Part shown: positions 1 through 12,405 of the stretch, one piece after another | How positions within the stretch are numbered: position 1 is the stretch's first letter | How the letters are laid out: every line of letters begins with the position of its first letter | Made by a program: the position numbers and the translations under genes | NCBI GenBank assembly: GCA_005765155.1 | Contig: VCCP01000008.1 | Span: 62,001-126,000 of the forward strand | Direction: 5' to 3' | DNA length: 64,000 bases | From: Zelopaecilomyces penicillatus | Taxonomy: Eukaryota; Ascomycota; Sordariomycetes; Hypocreales; Pseudodiploosporaceae | The notes under the pieces: model-generated | The model's input: the letters and a program-made list of their open reading frames with translations, nothing else | Told to the model about the DNA's origin: nothing | The model's database searches: none

Positions 1-3000
1 TTAATATTCTTTTTAATATTAAATTAATCTTTTAATATAATATATTATTATATAATAATTATAGTAAATTTATATAAATTATCTTAGTATAAATTAAATA
101 AATTATATTATTATAAATACTTTAATAAATAAATTAATATTTCTTAAGATTAAATTATCTTTAATTTATATTATATTTAATTATTTAAAAGATATATTTA
201 AATTAAAATTAAATAGATTAATATTTTAAAGTTTTTAATTATTATAATATAATTATATATTATTATATTATATATAATTATATTATATTTATTTATTTAA
301 GTTTATAGATTTAATTATATTTTAAAATAATATTTAAAATTATTTATTTATTAAATTAATTAAAGATATAAATTAAGATAAAAATTAAGATATTATTATT
401 TTATATTATCTTTTTAATATTATAGCTTTTAATATATTTATAATATTTAAATTTATTAAAAATAAAATATATAATTTAGATTAATTATTTAATTCTTTTA
501 AATATATAAATAATCTATAATTAAATATAAAAGATTTATTTATTAATAATATAAATAATATAATTAAATTATTAAATAAATATAAGTTTATCTATAATAA
601 TTATTTAAAAGATATTTAATTAAAAATAAATATATTATATAATTAAAGATATATAAATAAATTTAAATCCTTTTATTTAATCTTATTTAATTCTATTTTA
701 ATTTTGAATAAAAATAATAAATTATCTTAATAAAGAAATAATAAATTTAAATTATTTATAAAACAGAGAAAAAAAAGATTAATTAAATATATTAATAAAT
801 ACTTTTTTTTATATTAATATCCTTTAAACTATATTTATTTAATATATAATAATAAAAATAATATAGATATAGTCTTTAATTAATATTATTAATTTATTTT
901 ATTTTATATTATAATAGATTTATTTATATATATTTTTTTTTAAGAATAATTAATTAATATATCTTTATCTTTTAATTCTTAATATATATTTTAATTAAAT
1001 ATAATAATAATCTTATTTAAAAACAATATCTTTCTTTTAAAAGATTATTTTATTTATATTATAAATTAAAGTTTATATAATATTTAATTAAATATACTTT
1101 TATTAAATCTAGTTTATTAATATATATTTTATAATATTAATATTTAATAATCTTATTTTTATTATAATTTAATTATTTATAAAGATAATTTAAGCTTTAA
1201 TATTAATAAAATTATAATATAACTTATTAATAATATTAAATAAATTAAGATTTAAAAGAGAGAGAATATAAAAGAAGAATAAAAATAAAGCTTTATTATT
1301 AAAAATATAAGATTTAATTAAATTTATTATTTAATTTTATTTTAAAAAAAGATTATTATATTATCTTTAATATTAATATATTATAAGATTATTAAAATAA
1401 TAAAGATTATTTTATTTTATTTTAAATTTATTTAATATTTATATAATTTATTTATAATAATTCTTATATAAGATTATTTTATTCTTTTTATTTTATAAAT
1501 ATTTATTATTTTAGTTTTTATCCTATTTATTCTTTATTATAAATTTTTTTTCTTTATATTATATCCTTATTATTATTATTTAATGTTTAAAAAAGGCTTA
1601 ATCTATTCTGTATTATTTATTAAGATAAAAGTAAATTATTTAATATTTATTTAATATTTATTTAATAAAATTAATATAAGATATAAGATAAATCTCTTTA
1701 AATATATTAAATATAATTATTAAAAATATAAGAATAATAATAATTTTATATTTAATATATAATTAATTTAGTTTTTAATTTTAATAATTGATTTTAATAT
1801 TATATAAGAAAAGCTATATATTATCTTTAAAAAGAAAGTATTTAATTAAATACTAAAAACTATTTTTAATCTTTAAAACCAATTATTATAAATAAATAAT
1901 TATAGCTTATATAAGATTAATCTTAAATTAAAGATAATTAAAAAGTATTATTATTTATTTTTTTAATAATATTTTATTTTTATTTAAATATAATTTTTAT
2001 TATATTAAATTAATTTTAAAGCTATTTAATAATTTATTTAAGTTTTTATTAATTATTAAAGATTCTTTATTATAAAATATTAATTAATAAATTAAAAGAG
2101 AATTAATTTAATTAAATTATAAGAAATATATAATTATTTAAAAGATAGCTTAAATCTATTAATTGTATATTTTATATTATTATTTATTTATAAATAATAT
2201 ATTATAAATAAGAGTTATTTAATATTTATTAATTTATAAAAAATAATTTAAAATAATTTTATTAATTTAAATCTTTATTTATAATAATCTTTTTTAAGAG
2301 TTTATAAAAGTATTATTAAATATTCTAAAACTATTTAATATTTATTTTAATAATTATAGATATTATTATCTTTAATTAAATATATTTTAATAAATAATTA
2401 ATAATAATTATTAAGAATTTAAGTATATTATTTTATTTTAAAAGCTTTACTATAAAAATAATTAATATTTATATTTAATATTTATTTATAATAAGAAATA
2501 ATTAAAATAATTCTTAATATTATTATTATAAGATATAATTATTTTAATATATTAAATAATTATATATAGATTATTAGATTAATTATAATATATTATTTTA
2601 ATAATAATTATAATAAAAGAATTTAAATATTTATTCTTATATTAAGTATTTTATTAAAAATAAATTATATATTCTTTAAATAATAATTATAATAAAAGAT
2701 TTTTAATTTAAAAGCTAGAATTAACTTTTATAAATAAATACTTTATATATATTTATTATATAATCTATTATTTATTTTTTTATTTTAGTTTTAATAAAGA
2801 ATTATTATATATCTTTTTTAATTATATATATATAATAGCTATAAATATAGTCTTTTTAAAGGATTTATATTTAAAGATTATATAAATAAATATCTTTAAA
2901 TAATATTATCTTATTTAAGAGATTAATTATTTCTCTTATAAATAATATATATATATATATTAAAGCTATCTTAATTAAGTATATAATTTATATTAAAATT

Positions 3001-4199
3001 ATCTTTTTATTTTTTATATATTAATCTCTTTTTAATAAGGTATTAAATTAAGCTATTTAAAAGCTAGATTAATAATAAAGATAATATTAAAAGAATAAAA
3101 ATATTTTTATATATCTAGCTTATTATTTAAAAAGCTTTTAAATTTATAAAATATTCTAAACTCTTATAACTAATTAAAATAATAAATAATTTTATTATTT
3201 CTTTAAGTTTAATTAATTATATTTTTTTAAATAAGATATAATTATTAAAAATTCTTTAATATAAATTATATAATTTCTTTTAATTAAGATAAGTTTAATT
3301 AAATAATATATAATTAATAATTGGATATCTTTATATATTTATAATAAATATCTCTTTAATATATTTTTTAAATAATTAATCTTAATAATTATATTCGTTT
3401 TAAAATCTTATTAAGCTAGAATTAATTTTATAATAAATATTTATTTTAATATTTTAAATATTAATTCTTTTAAATTATTTTTATTAAAATAAAGCTTTTT
3501 TATTTATTATATAAATAAAACATTTAAATAAAATAAAATAAAAAATTCTTAATAAAAATTAATAAACCTTAAAAGGCTTTTAATCCTTTATATTTATATA
3601 TAGATATTTCCTATTTCTTTATAATTATTATCTTTTTTAATATTAAATATATAATCTTTTTTATTTTAATAATAAACCTTAAGTATTAAATAATAATAAT
3701 AATAAATATATATTTATTAATATTAAGAAATAAACTAGCTTTTTATAAATATATAAGAATATTTTAAATCTTTTATAAATAATTCTTTTTAAAATTATTT
3801 AAATATATAAAGATATTATATAAATATATTATAATAAAATCATTTAAGATATATTTTAAAATTAAATTAATATATTTTTAAAAGATTATAAAAGTATTTA
3901 ATAGATTAAATAATATAATAAGCTATTTAAAGAAATCAAATTAAATCTTAAATATAATAAAATATTTATCTTTTTTTATAATTTAAATTCTATAAAAGAT
4001 AAAATAAATATTTAATTTTATAAATTAATAGATATTAAATAATAATCTTAATATTTCTTTAATTAATAATAATAAATATTAATCTTTTATTATAATCTTA
4101 TTTAAAGCTTAATAATTTATATAAAATCTTTATTTCTTTATAATCTTTTTAATTAAAAGGATTTATATAATAATTAAAAAGAACTAGCTTTAATTTAAT

Positions 4200-4725
4200 C
4201 TTTATTTGTTAGTTTTATAAAAAGTTCTATACTTTATTATCTAGATTTAATATATTTAATAATATAAAAGCCTAAATTTATAAATAATAAAAATATTATT
4301 AAAAATACTATTAAAAGAAACGGATTATAATTATATATATCTATTAATTAAAGCTATATTCTAGAATTTATTATCTTTTCTTTTTTTTCTTTATAATCTT
4401 ATTCTTTTTTAAAAATAAAATTATATCTGATTTATTAATATAATTTTAATAGGCTTAGATCTAATATAAAATAGCTTTAATATAATTATAAGCTTTTTAA
4501 ATAATATTATCTTTATATAAATATAAAATATTTTTAATTAATATATTTCTTTAATAATCTTTTTTTTATATTTTAAAAAGCTTTTTAAAATATTAATAAA
4601 AATCTTTTTATAATATATTTTTAGTTTTCTTTTTTATTAATTTAAATACTTTTTAATATATCTTATTACTTTTAATAGAATATCTTAAATAAATAATTTT
4701 ATAATATATTATATAAGGGTTTTTA
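4200..4725 (-). repeat. Dispersed repeat family D, copy 1
   Basis: The reverse complement of this stretch matches 29,505-29,985 over about 500 bases. Matching landmarks include the blocks around 4,225-4,290 and 4,430-4,620, with differences that are mostly transitions. The strand given is relative to copy 2. The family is probably a degenerate transposon, but I recognise no protein in it. Confidence 0.6.
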
Positions 4726-5612
4726 AAAAAGATTTATTTATTATTTATTTAATCTTATTTAAATCTAAATATAATAATTTATTATTTATAAATATAAAGA
4801 TAAATAATTAATTTTTCTATTATTAGATAGCTTAATAAAGTTATATAATTCTTTAAAAAGCTATAATAAAATTATTATTTATTTTATATTTATTTTAAAT
4901 AGATTATTTAAAGTATTATATTATTTAATAATATCTATTAAGATAATATTTATTTTATAATATTTTATAATATTAATAATAAAAGATTTATTTATATTAT
5001 ATTTCTTTTATTTTTATTTCTTTATTAATATAATAAATATAGATTTTATAATTATAATAATATCTATATATTTTAATTAAATAAAGTTTTCTTTTATAAT
5101 TATTTTATTTATTTATTTAATTTAAAAAAAATTCTTTTTAATAATAAAATAAATCCATATATATTATATTTAAAATAATCCTAGAATTAAATCTTTTAAT
5201 AATTTTAGGATTATATATATAATTATAATAAAATTCTAGTTATTAATATTTATTTATATTTTAATTATAAAATATATCTTATAATCCTTAATTAATCTTA
5301 TAATAATATTAAATATATATAATCTTAAAAAATATATTAATTTTAATATTAATTATTAAATTATTTATTTACTAATTATATTATAATATTTATATCTTAA
5401 ATTAATTTATATATTTATAAATATAATAAAATTTAAAAGAATAAAAATTAAAAATAAAAATTTATTTAATCTAGTTTTAATACTTTTTTTTTTAATTTAA
5501 TATTAATCTTTTTTAAAATTATTATATAATTAATTTATTCTTAAGTATAATTTAATTTAAAAATAAATTATTTATTTTATTATTAATATTAAAATTAATA
5601 ATATTAATATTA

Positions 5613-5690
5613 ATAATATATTATAATTATATAAAATAATATATTATAATTATATAAAATAATATATTATAATTATATAAAATAATATTA
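5613..5690. repeat. Tandem repeat, 23-bp unit, about 3.4 copies
   Basis: Three consecutive identical 23-base units start at 5,613, 5,636 and 5,659, followed by a partial fourth. The unit is pure A/T. Since the copies are identical, the expansion probably postdates most mutation here. Confidence 0.85.
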
Positions 5691-6573
5691 ACATTATATA
5701 TATTTTTAGTTTTTATAATAAATATAAATAGTTTTCTTTTTTATTTATTTATTATTTTAATTAAAATCTATTTTATAATTTAATAATTATTTTTAATAAT
5801 AATAATATTTTTTTATTTTTTATTTTTTTTATATTTTATATTTAAAAAGCTTATTTAAATTATATATTTAATTAAGATTATTAATTAAATATATTTTTTA
5901 AATATATTTTTAAAAGAATATAAATATATTATTTTAAATAATTTCTTATTAATTTTTATAATTATTAATAAAATCTATATTAATAATAATTTTATAATAA
6001 ATTATTATTAAATATAAAAAAAAGATATTTTTATTTTTATTAAATAATTAAAATAAAATAAAAGATTTATATTTAAAATAAATATATTTTTTAATTTCTT
6101 TTTAAATAAAATATTTTATAATCTTAATTAATAATTTATATTTTCATATAAAAAATAATCTTTTTATTTTCTTAAAATTAATAAAATATATTCTTTAAGA
6201 TTAATTAAATATTTTATTAATTTTATAATAAAAATTATTATTTTATTTTTAAATAAATATTTATTTTTTAAAATAAAATATAAAGAAAAAGTTTATTAAA
6301 TATAATAAGCTAGCTTTATAATTATTATAAATAAATATTAAGAATAATATTAATAAATTTAAAGAAAAAAAAGAGATCTTTATATTATCCTTATTTAATC
6401 TTTTTTTTATACTAATTAAATTTAGATTAATCCTTTCTTATATTTATAATTAAAGCTTAAATTAAATATCTAAGCTTATAATATCTGATTAAAAAAGAAT
6501 AAGATATAAAAGATAAAAAAAGAATCTTAATATAAATTATATATTTAATCAAAATAGCCTTAATCTATATATA

Positions 6574-6965
6574 TTTTAATAAAGAAAAAATAATATATAT
6601 AATAATATATTATACTTAAGGCTAATTAGATAAACCAGAATTATTATATATATTTAAGTATAAATATAAAACTTAAAATAATTTAAAAAAAGCTATAAAG
6701 CTATAATAAATAAGAATAGATTTAAGGGATTAATTAATTATCCTATTCTTAATCTAGGAATTAATTAGAAAATATTAAACTAATTATTAGAAATTATTTA
6801 GGATTTTTAAGAAAATAAAGAGAAAGCTCTGGATTTAATAATAATATCTATAATCTAGGTATACCCTATCTATTTATATAAACTAGCCTTTTAAGATTAT
6901 AATTACTATAGCTATCCTTTAATTATCTTTAATAGAAAAAGATATATTTAATCTATTTATTAAAA
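6574..6965. mobile_element. MITE-like element, copy 1 (about 392 bp)
   Basis: Starts with ttttaataaa and ends with its reverse complement (a 10-bp terminal inverted repeat), with TA dinucleotides on both sides. The interior matches 16,298-16,693 along its full length and in the same orientation, for example around 6,690-6,760 and 6,850-6,900. There is no coding capacity at this size. This copy keeps more G/C than copy 2, so it has been mutated less. TA flanks and short TIRs suggest a non-autonomous Tc1/mariner-like element. Confidence 0.7.
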
Positions 6966-8740
6966 TATATATATTATTTAAAAAAGAAATAAATAATCTT
7001 TTATATAAAATAATATTATTTAAGAATATTTATTTATTTAATCTTTAAAATTAAATTTATTAAAAGGATTTTATTTATAATTATTATTTATATATAATTA
7101 TAAAACGTATATAATAATTCTTTATTATAATTAATAAAAATAAATAAATAATAGATTATATAATAAATATATATAAGATATTAATATATAAAGATTTATT
7201 TTAGCTTTTAAATTAAAAATCCTTTATTATTATAATTATTTAAAAGACATATAATTTTTTTAATAGAATATGTAAATCAAAAATAAGTATTTAAATTCTT
7301 TTATTATAATTATTATTAAAATAATATAATATAATTAATTTATTAATTTATATATAATTATTTAATTTATTAAAATAATTATATCTTTTAATAATAATAT
7401 TAGGAATTATTTTAATTATTATTTATTATAAATAAATATTAAATATAAATATTTATTAATTTTATAAAAAAGCTTTTAAAATAATATAATTTATTAAAAA
7501 TTTAAATAATTATTATTAATTATTTATTAAAATATATTTAATTATAAATAATAGTATTTATAATTATTAAAATATATATTAAATAATTCTAGAATATTTA
7601 ATAATCTTTTTATTAATTCTTTTAAAAATAATTATAAATAAAGATTTAAATTAATTAAATTATTATTAAATTATATTATATAAATTAATAAATATAAAAT
7701 AACTCCTATTATTTATAAATAAATAATAATATAAAATATATAAACTAAAAAATCTAAGTTATTTTTTAAATAATTATATATTTTTTATAATTTAATTATT
7801 ATTTAATAATAAAGAATCTTTTAAGCTTTATTAAAATAAAAAATTATTAAATAATATAAATTAATTTTTATTTTTAAGATTTTAAATTAAATTATAAATA
7901 TAAAATTATAAATATAAATTTTAATATAAAAAATAAATTAAATATATTTCTTATTTTAATTAAATAATTAAAATAAAATAATATTAATTATAAATCTAAA
8001 TATTAATTTATATATATAAATAAAATATATTTAAATTATTTTTAATATTATTAAATATAAAGCGTTTTGTTTATTCTTTTTTATATATATTAAAGAATTT
8101 TTAATAAATAATTTAAAATCTTTTAACTTTTATATAAATTAAATATAAAATAATTAAATAATCTTTTTTATTTAATTTATATTATTATTATTTTATAACT
8201 TTTTTTTAAAAATTCTATATTTATATTCTATATTTATATATATTTATTTCTTTATATTATTTTATAAATTTAATTAAATTATAATATTATTATATATTAT
8301 ATTTTCTTTATTAAAATTTATAATTAAAATAAAATAAATTTTTATTTATTTTATTATTAAAAAGAATAATTAATATTAAATTAATAATTATAATAAAATT
8401 AAAAATATTTTAAAAATATTATAAAAAATAATTTATAAAAAATTATTATATCTTTTATATTTTTTATTTATTATTTTAATATTATTTATAAAATTTAAAT
8501 AAATAATCTAGATAATTAATAATTTATATTATTTATTTAATTTATATAATTATTTTTAAATTCCTTTTTATATTAAATTAATTATATATAATATCTTTAT
8601 ATTAAAAATTAATCTATTAAAGAAATTATAAATTAATATATTATTTAAAATTTATTAATATTAAAATTATAAGTTTATAATAATATCTATTTTTAATCTA
8701 TATTCTTATAATAAAATTCTAACTTTTTAATATCATTTTA

Positions 8741-9785
8741 TAATCCCCCTTTTCTTTCTTTATATACCAGTATATTAAGGAGTAGATAGTGAACGACAGA
8801 CTACGTGTGTGTCCTGTTATTGTTATTTTGACAACCTGTTAATGGGTGAAGAGTAGAATGAGCGAGTGGGTTTCTTAGTATTGACATGGGGCAAGCTGAC
8901 CAAATCACATCACACTTGGAAGACTACCACCTCATCACGCATTTACTACATGGCATAAGCACAAACTAACGCGCTCCGTTTCTCTCCCCTACTCCCTCTA
9001 CATCTCTCCGCACATACCTACCTACACAATACACTCTCACGCACACGCACACACACATTCGTATCTAAAAGGCACAACCTCTGGTCTAGCTGTCTGGTGC
9101 CCCACCTCTCTTCTTCACGTATACATATGCGCCAACCCAGGGTTTCCATTCATAAAGATATAGCAGTAGTCCGCATGCAGTTTTCCTCACCAAATGCTAG
9201 CGCAAATACTACATTCACAGACGCTGCCTTTCAGATCCACACATAATTTGATACTCACATCTACTCATTCTCACCCTTACTTAGCCTCCAGACAACACGT
9301 TGCTGTAAACCTCTTTCTTACCTGTTTGATTCCCCACCCACAGCGCCAGTCGCTTTCTTTTGCAAGTGTATCAAGACAAAGCGGTCTGGAAGGAGAGTGC
9401 GCATAGTTCTCAGGTAATCAGGAATACACCTTGCAGCCTGGGCCTACGATTATCACCCACTACTCTTTCAATACATCTATTGGGGCTCCAGCGCGGCATT
9501 CGAGGTACAAGCGACGCCTGCTTTCTAAGTCTTGAAGTTGGGAGCACATGCCTTGTTAGAGGCAAGCCAAGCGCATAGGCAGGATACGTCTAGGCTGGCA
9601 CAACTACTGGCGCAAGGGCGCGACTGTCTGCAACTGGACAGACTGCGACAGATAGACGACATTCTGGAGGGAAATCAAACGCCTGTTTTCATCTGGTCCG
9701 GGCATTGCCGAAAGTTTCCTTTGTTATCTATTCTTTTTTGTAAATGCAATGGCGAGTTGACAGGTTACACTCGGACACGAGAATC
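8741..9785 (+). promoter_or_regulatory. Upstream region and probable 5' UTR of the zinc-finger gene
   Basis: Normal-composition DNA between the AT-rich block and the zinc-finger gene. It holds a pyrimidine-rich stretch with CA-rich runs at about 8,975-9,060, a common feature of promoters and transcription starts in filamentous fungi. A small ATG-initiated upstream ORF (9,194-9,406) is present but shows no family resemblance. No second gene is visible. The transcription start cannot be fixed from sequence. Confidence 0.45.
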
Positions 9786-11457
9786 ATGACAACCATCCAG
9801 GAGCAAAAACAACACCAGCAGTACGAGCCACAGCTTAATTTGGACGCTGCCACATACGACCCAGATGAGGTGGTCCCTCACGACACCCCTCTAATGAAGG
9901 CATTGCACCCTAAACTTGAATTGTCACCTAGCCCACCCCCGGATATACCATCCAGTCAAGTCAGTTTCAGTTCTCCTCCCACCGACGGGTGTGCTCAATC
10001 TAATCGACAAAAGATACTTCCTAACTCCGGGGTTGCCGTCCTAGTTGCATATCTCGATAATGGTCGTCGTCCAGAGATTGCCCAGGCAGCCAGTATTCGG
10101 GCACTGCCTGGAGCTGATGATGATATTGACGAATCTGGCTCGGACGATGGCGCATCTCTGTGTGATATTTCGCGATCCAATAACAGGCATATCGGTTTAG
10201 GCAACAGATCTTGTCTGGGACCTCACAATCCCACACGCACGTTCCCTAGTGCATTGCAACATTTGGCCGCCGATGCCTTGCAGGCAGTCGCAGCAGAGCC
10301 TCTTCGCGCGCTGATTTCGCTCCCATATCAGCTTAGCCACGACATCTCCGTCTCGACTCGTCAACTTTCCATTCACGATGAGCGATCGCCGAATCTTGAC
10401 CATCGGTTTCGGGAAGCTTCCTTGCCTGACAGTCATCTGAAGAAAGTTGACGGAAGAAATAAGTCCAGCTCCATGCCAACACCCAGTAGCGGCGAGCTGC
10501 CCCCTATGCAGATTGATCCCCCTCGGCCATCTGAATCTAATATCGGCCAGAGTTTGCCGTCCATCCGCTCTACGTTAGGGGATATCAATCGTCTTCCGGC
10601 TGAGCACTCGGCGCCAGTCGATAGGGAGCTATCAGCCCGATGTGGTGGACCTACACAAAATTTTCCCCGCTCACCATCCATCGGGATTCCACGACTTCCT
10701 CCAATGTCTACTAGCAGCCATGCATCACCCCCTATTTCTCCAAATGAAACATACCAGCGCAGTCTTCCTTCCCCGCATTCACTTCCCGCCTCTAGTCCAC
10801 ACTATTACTCCATTAATGGAATCAAACATCGTCCAAGCACCGAGTACCCGAGTAGTGCCTCGGGTGGAGATCCTGGTGATACACCTAACACTGACATTGC
10901 TACTTACACTTCTTCTACTTTAACTTCGGTCGCTGATCGCATGAGTATAGACGGCATAACCAATTCTCAGATTGGCGTTTATGTTTGCACATTTGGTGGC
11001 TGCACCGCGCCTCCTTTTCAAACCCAGTATCTGCTTAACTCTCATGCCAATGTACATTCATTGGCCCGACCTCATTACTGTCCAGTCCAGGGTTGTCCCC
11101 GCAGCGAGGGAGGCAAGGGCTTCAAGCGGAAAAATGAGATGATTAGGCATGGCCTCGTTCATGATTCGCCCGGTTATGTTTGCCCGTTTTGCGCAGACAG
11201 AGAGCACAAGTATCCACGACCAGATAATTTACAAAGGTGTGTCTGCTACCTCTATCTGAAGCGGCCGTAAATTGATGTGGAGGGCGAGCTATGCCGCGTT
11301 GCTCCATTAAGCACACGAAAACTGACCTTCTGGTCGCAGACATGTCAGGGTACATCATATGGATAAAGAAAAGGACGATCCACTTTTACGAGATGTGCTA
11401 GCTCAACGTCCGGATGGGCCTAATCGAGGGCGGCGACGGCGAGGAGGCCCATCGTGA
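9786..11457 (+). CDS. C2H2 zinc-finger protein, probable transcription factor
   Basis: Two exons, 9,786-11,236 and 11,340-11,457, give 522 aa. The 103-bp intron begins GTGTGT, has a CTGAC branch-like site and ends in CGCAG. Residues 1-395 are Ser/Pro-rich and look disordered. Three C2H2 fingers follow: C401/C406/H420/H424, C432/C437/H455/H459 and C466/C469/H485/H489. The tail is basic (R513-R518). The third finger is split by the intron: its cysteines are in exon 1 and its histidines in exon 2. This finger layout and the basic C-terminus resemble a family of uncharacterised fungal nuclear C2H2 proteins; the target genes are unknown. An in-frame ATG at 9,744, directly after a TAA, would add 14 residues. 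I chose 9,786 because MTT plus a Gln-rich start looks more natural, but this is not certain. It is convergent with the palB gene. Confidence 0.85.
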
Positions 11458-12405
11458 GAGACTCAATTTTGGGTGTTGAGTGTTAATTCCATGGTTCAGT
11501 CTTGATGTGACCTATTTTGTCTCCTTCGAAATCCCCATTTTAACACAGAGAACAGTAGAGGTTACTGTCTCGAATCCACGCACTGAATGATGCTATGAAC
11601 GGAATTTACGTAAGAAACTTGAATTGATAGTTGATCATTTGTGTAGCTACTTGGAACAATTGGAGGGGGAAGCCAGTGAGGCAGTTTACTGATCGATGCA
11701 TATTTCAATGCGGTGCAGTTTGGCTTGGCTTACCTATCATGTTCTCAGAAGCTCAGTTTGTATTATTGGGAGGCAAGTCTGGCGTTGCGGTTCTCAGTCT
11801 TATATACCAAGCCGTTCTGGTGCGATTTCTTTTCTTGTTTTAGCCGCCATGCGAATTCTACCCGCCACCTCAACTAAGCTTCCTTACTCTAGCTATTGCT
11901 TGCAATATACTCCTTGTTCCGCCTCTGAGGTATTGTTCCAGCAGTACTAGTCCCCAAGCTGATTGTCCTGCCTGGGGTGCGACATGTATTATGCTGAACG
12001 CACCAAGTTGAAGCGACACTGGCTGCAGCAAATCCCTTATCTTAATGTTTCTGGGTTGCTAATGGAGATTCGTATTCAAACAAAACTGTGAAGCAGCTTT
12101 GGAAGGTGGTCAACCTTCGCATAGCGTAGCTTCCCGATTTGCTTGATATGGGACGTTCAAAGCAGCAAAGCCACCCAGATCACTAGCCACACTGAAAATG
12201 CTGACAGGTAATTGGCCAGTTTTACCAGAACTTTGCTCGGCCCCTAGGAGCGCTGCTGTAAGTCAGCATTGGACTTGTATAAACCCATGCCAGTTCTAAT
12301 ATTGTGGCATTTTACCGATTTTGATATCTATGAGTCGCTTTGACTCAATGCCGAAACGCTAGACTCAGCAATATGTCCCGTGGCATAATATGCGTTTCAT
12401 TCATT
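11458..12405. other. Convergent intergenic region
   Basis: About 950 bases between the stop codons of the zinc-finger gene and the palB-like gene. It should hold both 3' UTRs and terminators. I see no further gene, RNA gene, repeat or clear AATAAA-type signal. Short open frames here (for example 11,631-11,843) lack any family resemblance. Confidence 0.6.

Larger units (their letters stand above)
1..8740. repeat. AT-rich, RIP-mutated repeat block (left)
   Basis: Almost pure A/T; many 60-base lines hold fewer than six G or C. TpG/CpA and CpG are nearly absent, while AG/CT, GG/CC and GA/TC remain, which is the dinucleotide signature of RIP rather than general A/T drift. No intact gene or RNA gene is visible. 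Recognisable inside are a MITE-like element, one copy of an inverted repeat family and a short tandem repeat (listed separately). The rest looks like degenerate repeats I cannot assign. It ends sharply at about 8,740-8,770, where normal base composition begins. Confidence 0.85.

Noticed and set aside
1..8740. AT-rich DNA as mitochondrial or plastid sequence
   Set aside because: No rRNA, tRNA or respiratory genes are visible, and the loss of CpA/TpG with retained GG/CC fits RIP, not organelle DNA.
9532..9789. Upstream frame ending in an ATGA overlap with the zinc-finger start
   Set aside because: It has no ATG; it begins at TTG, so translation by a fungal ribosome is unlikely.
9995..10681. 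Minus-strand open frames opposite the zinc-finger gene
   Set aside because: They overlap a well-supported coding exon, have no family resemblance and look like frame shadows.
11631..11950. Two short plus-strand frames between the convergent genes
   Set aside because: Overlapping frames, no domain and no splice context; probably 3' UTR or spacer.
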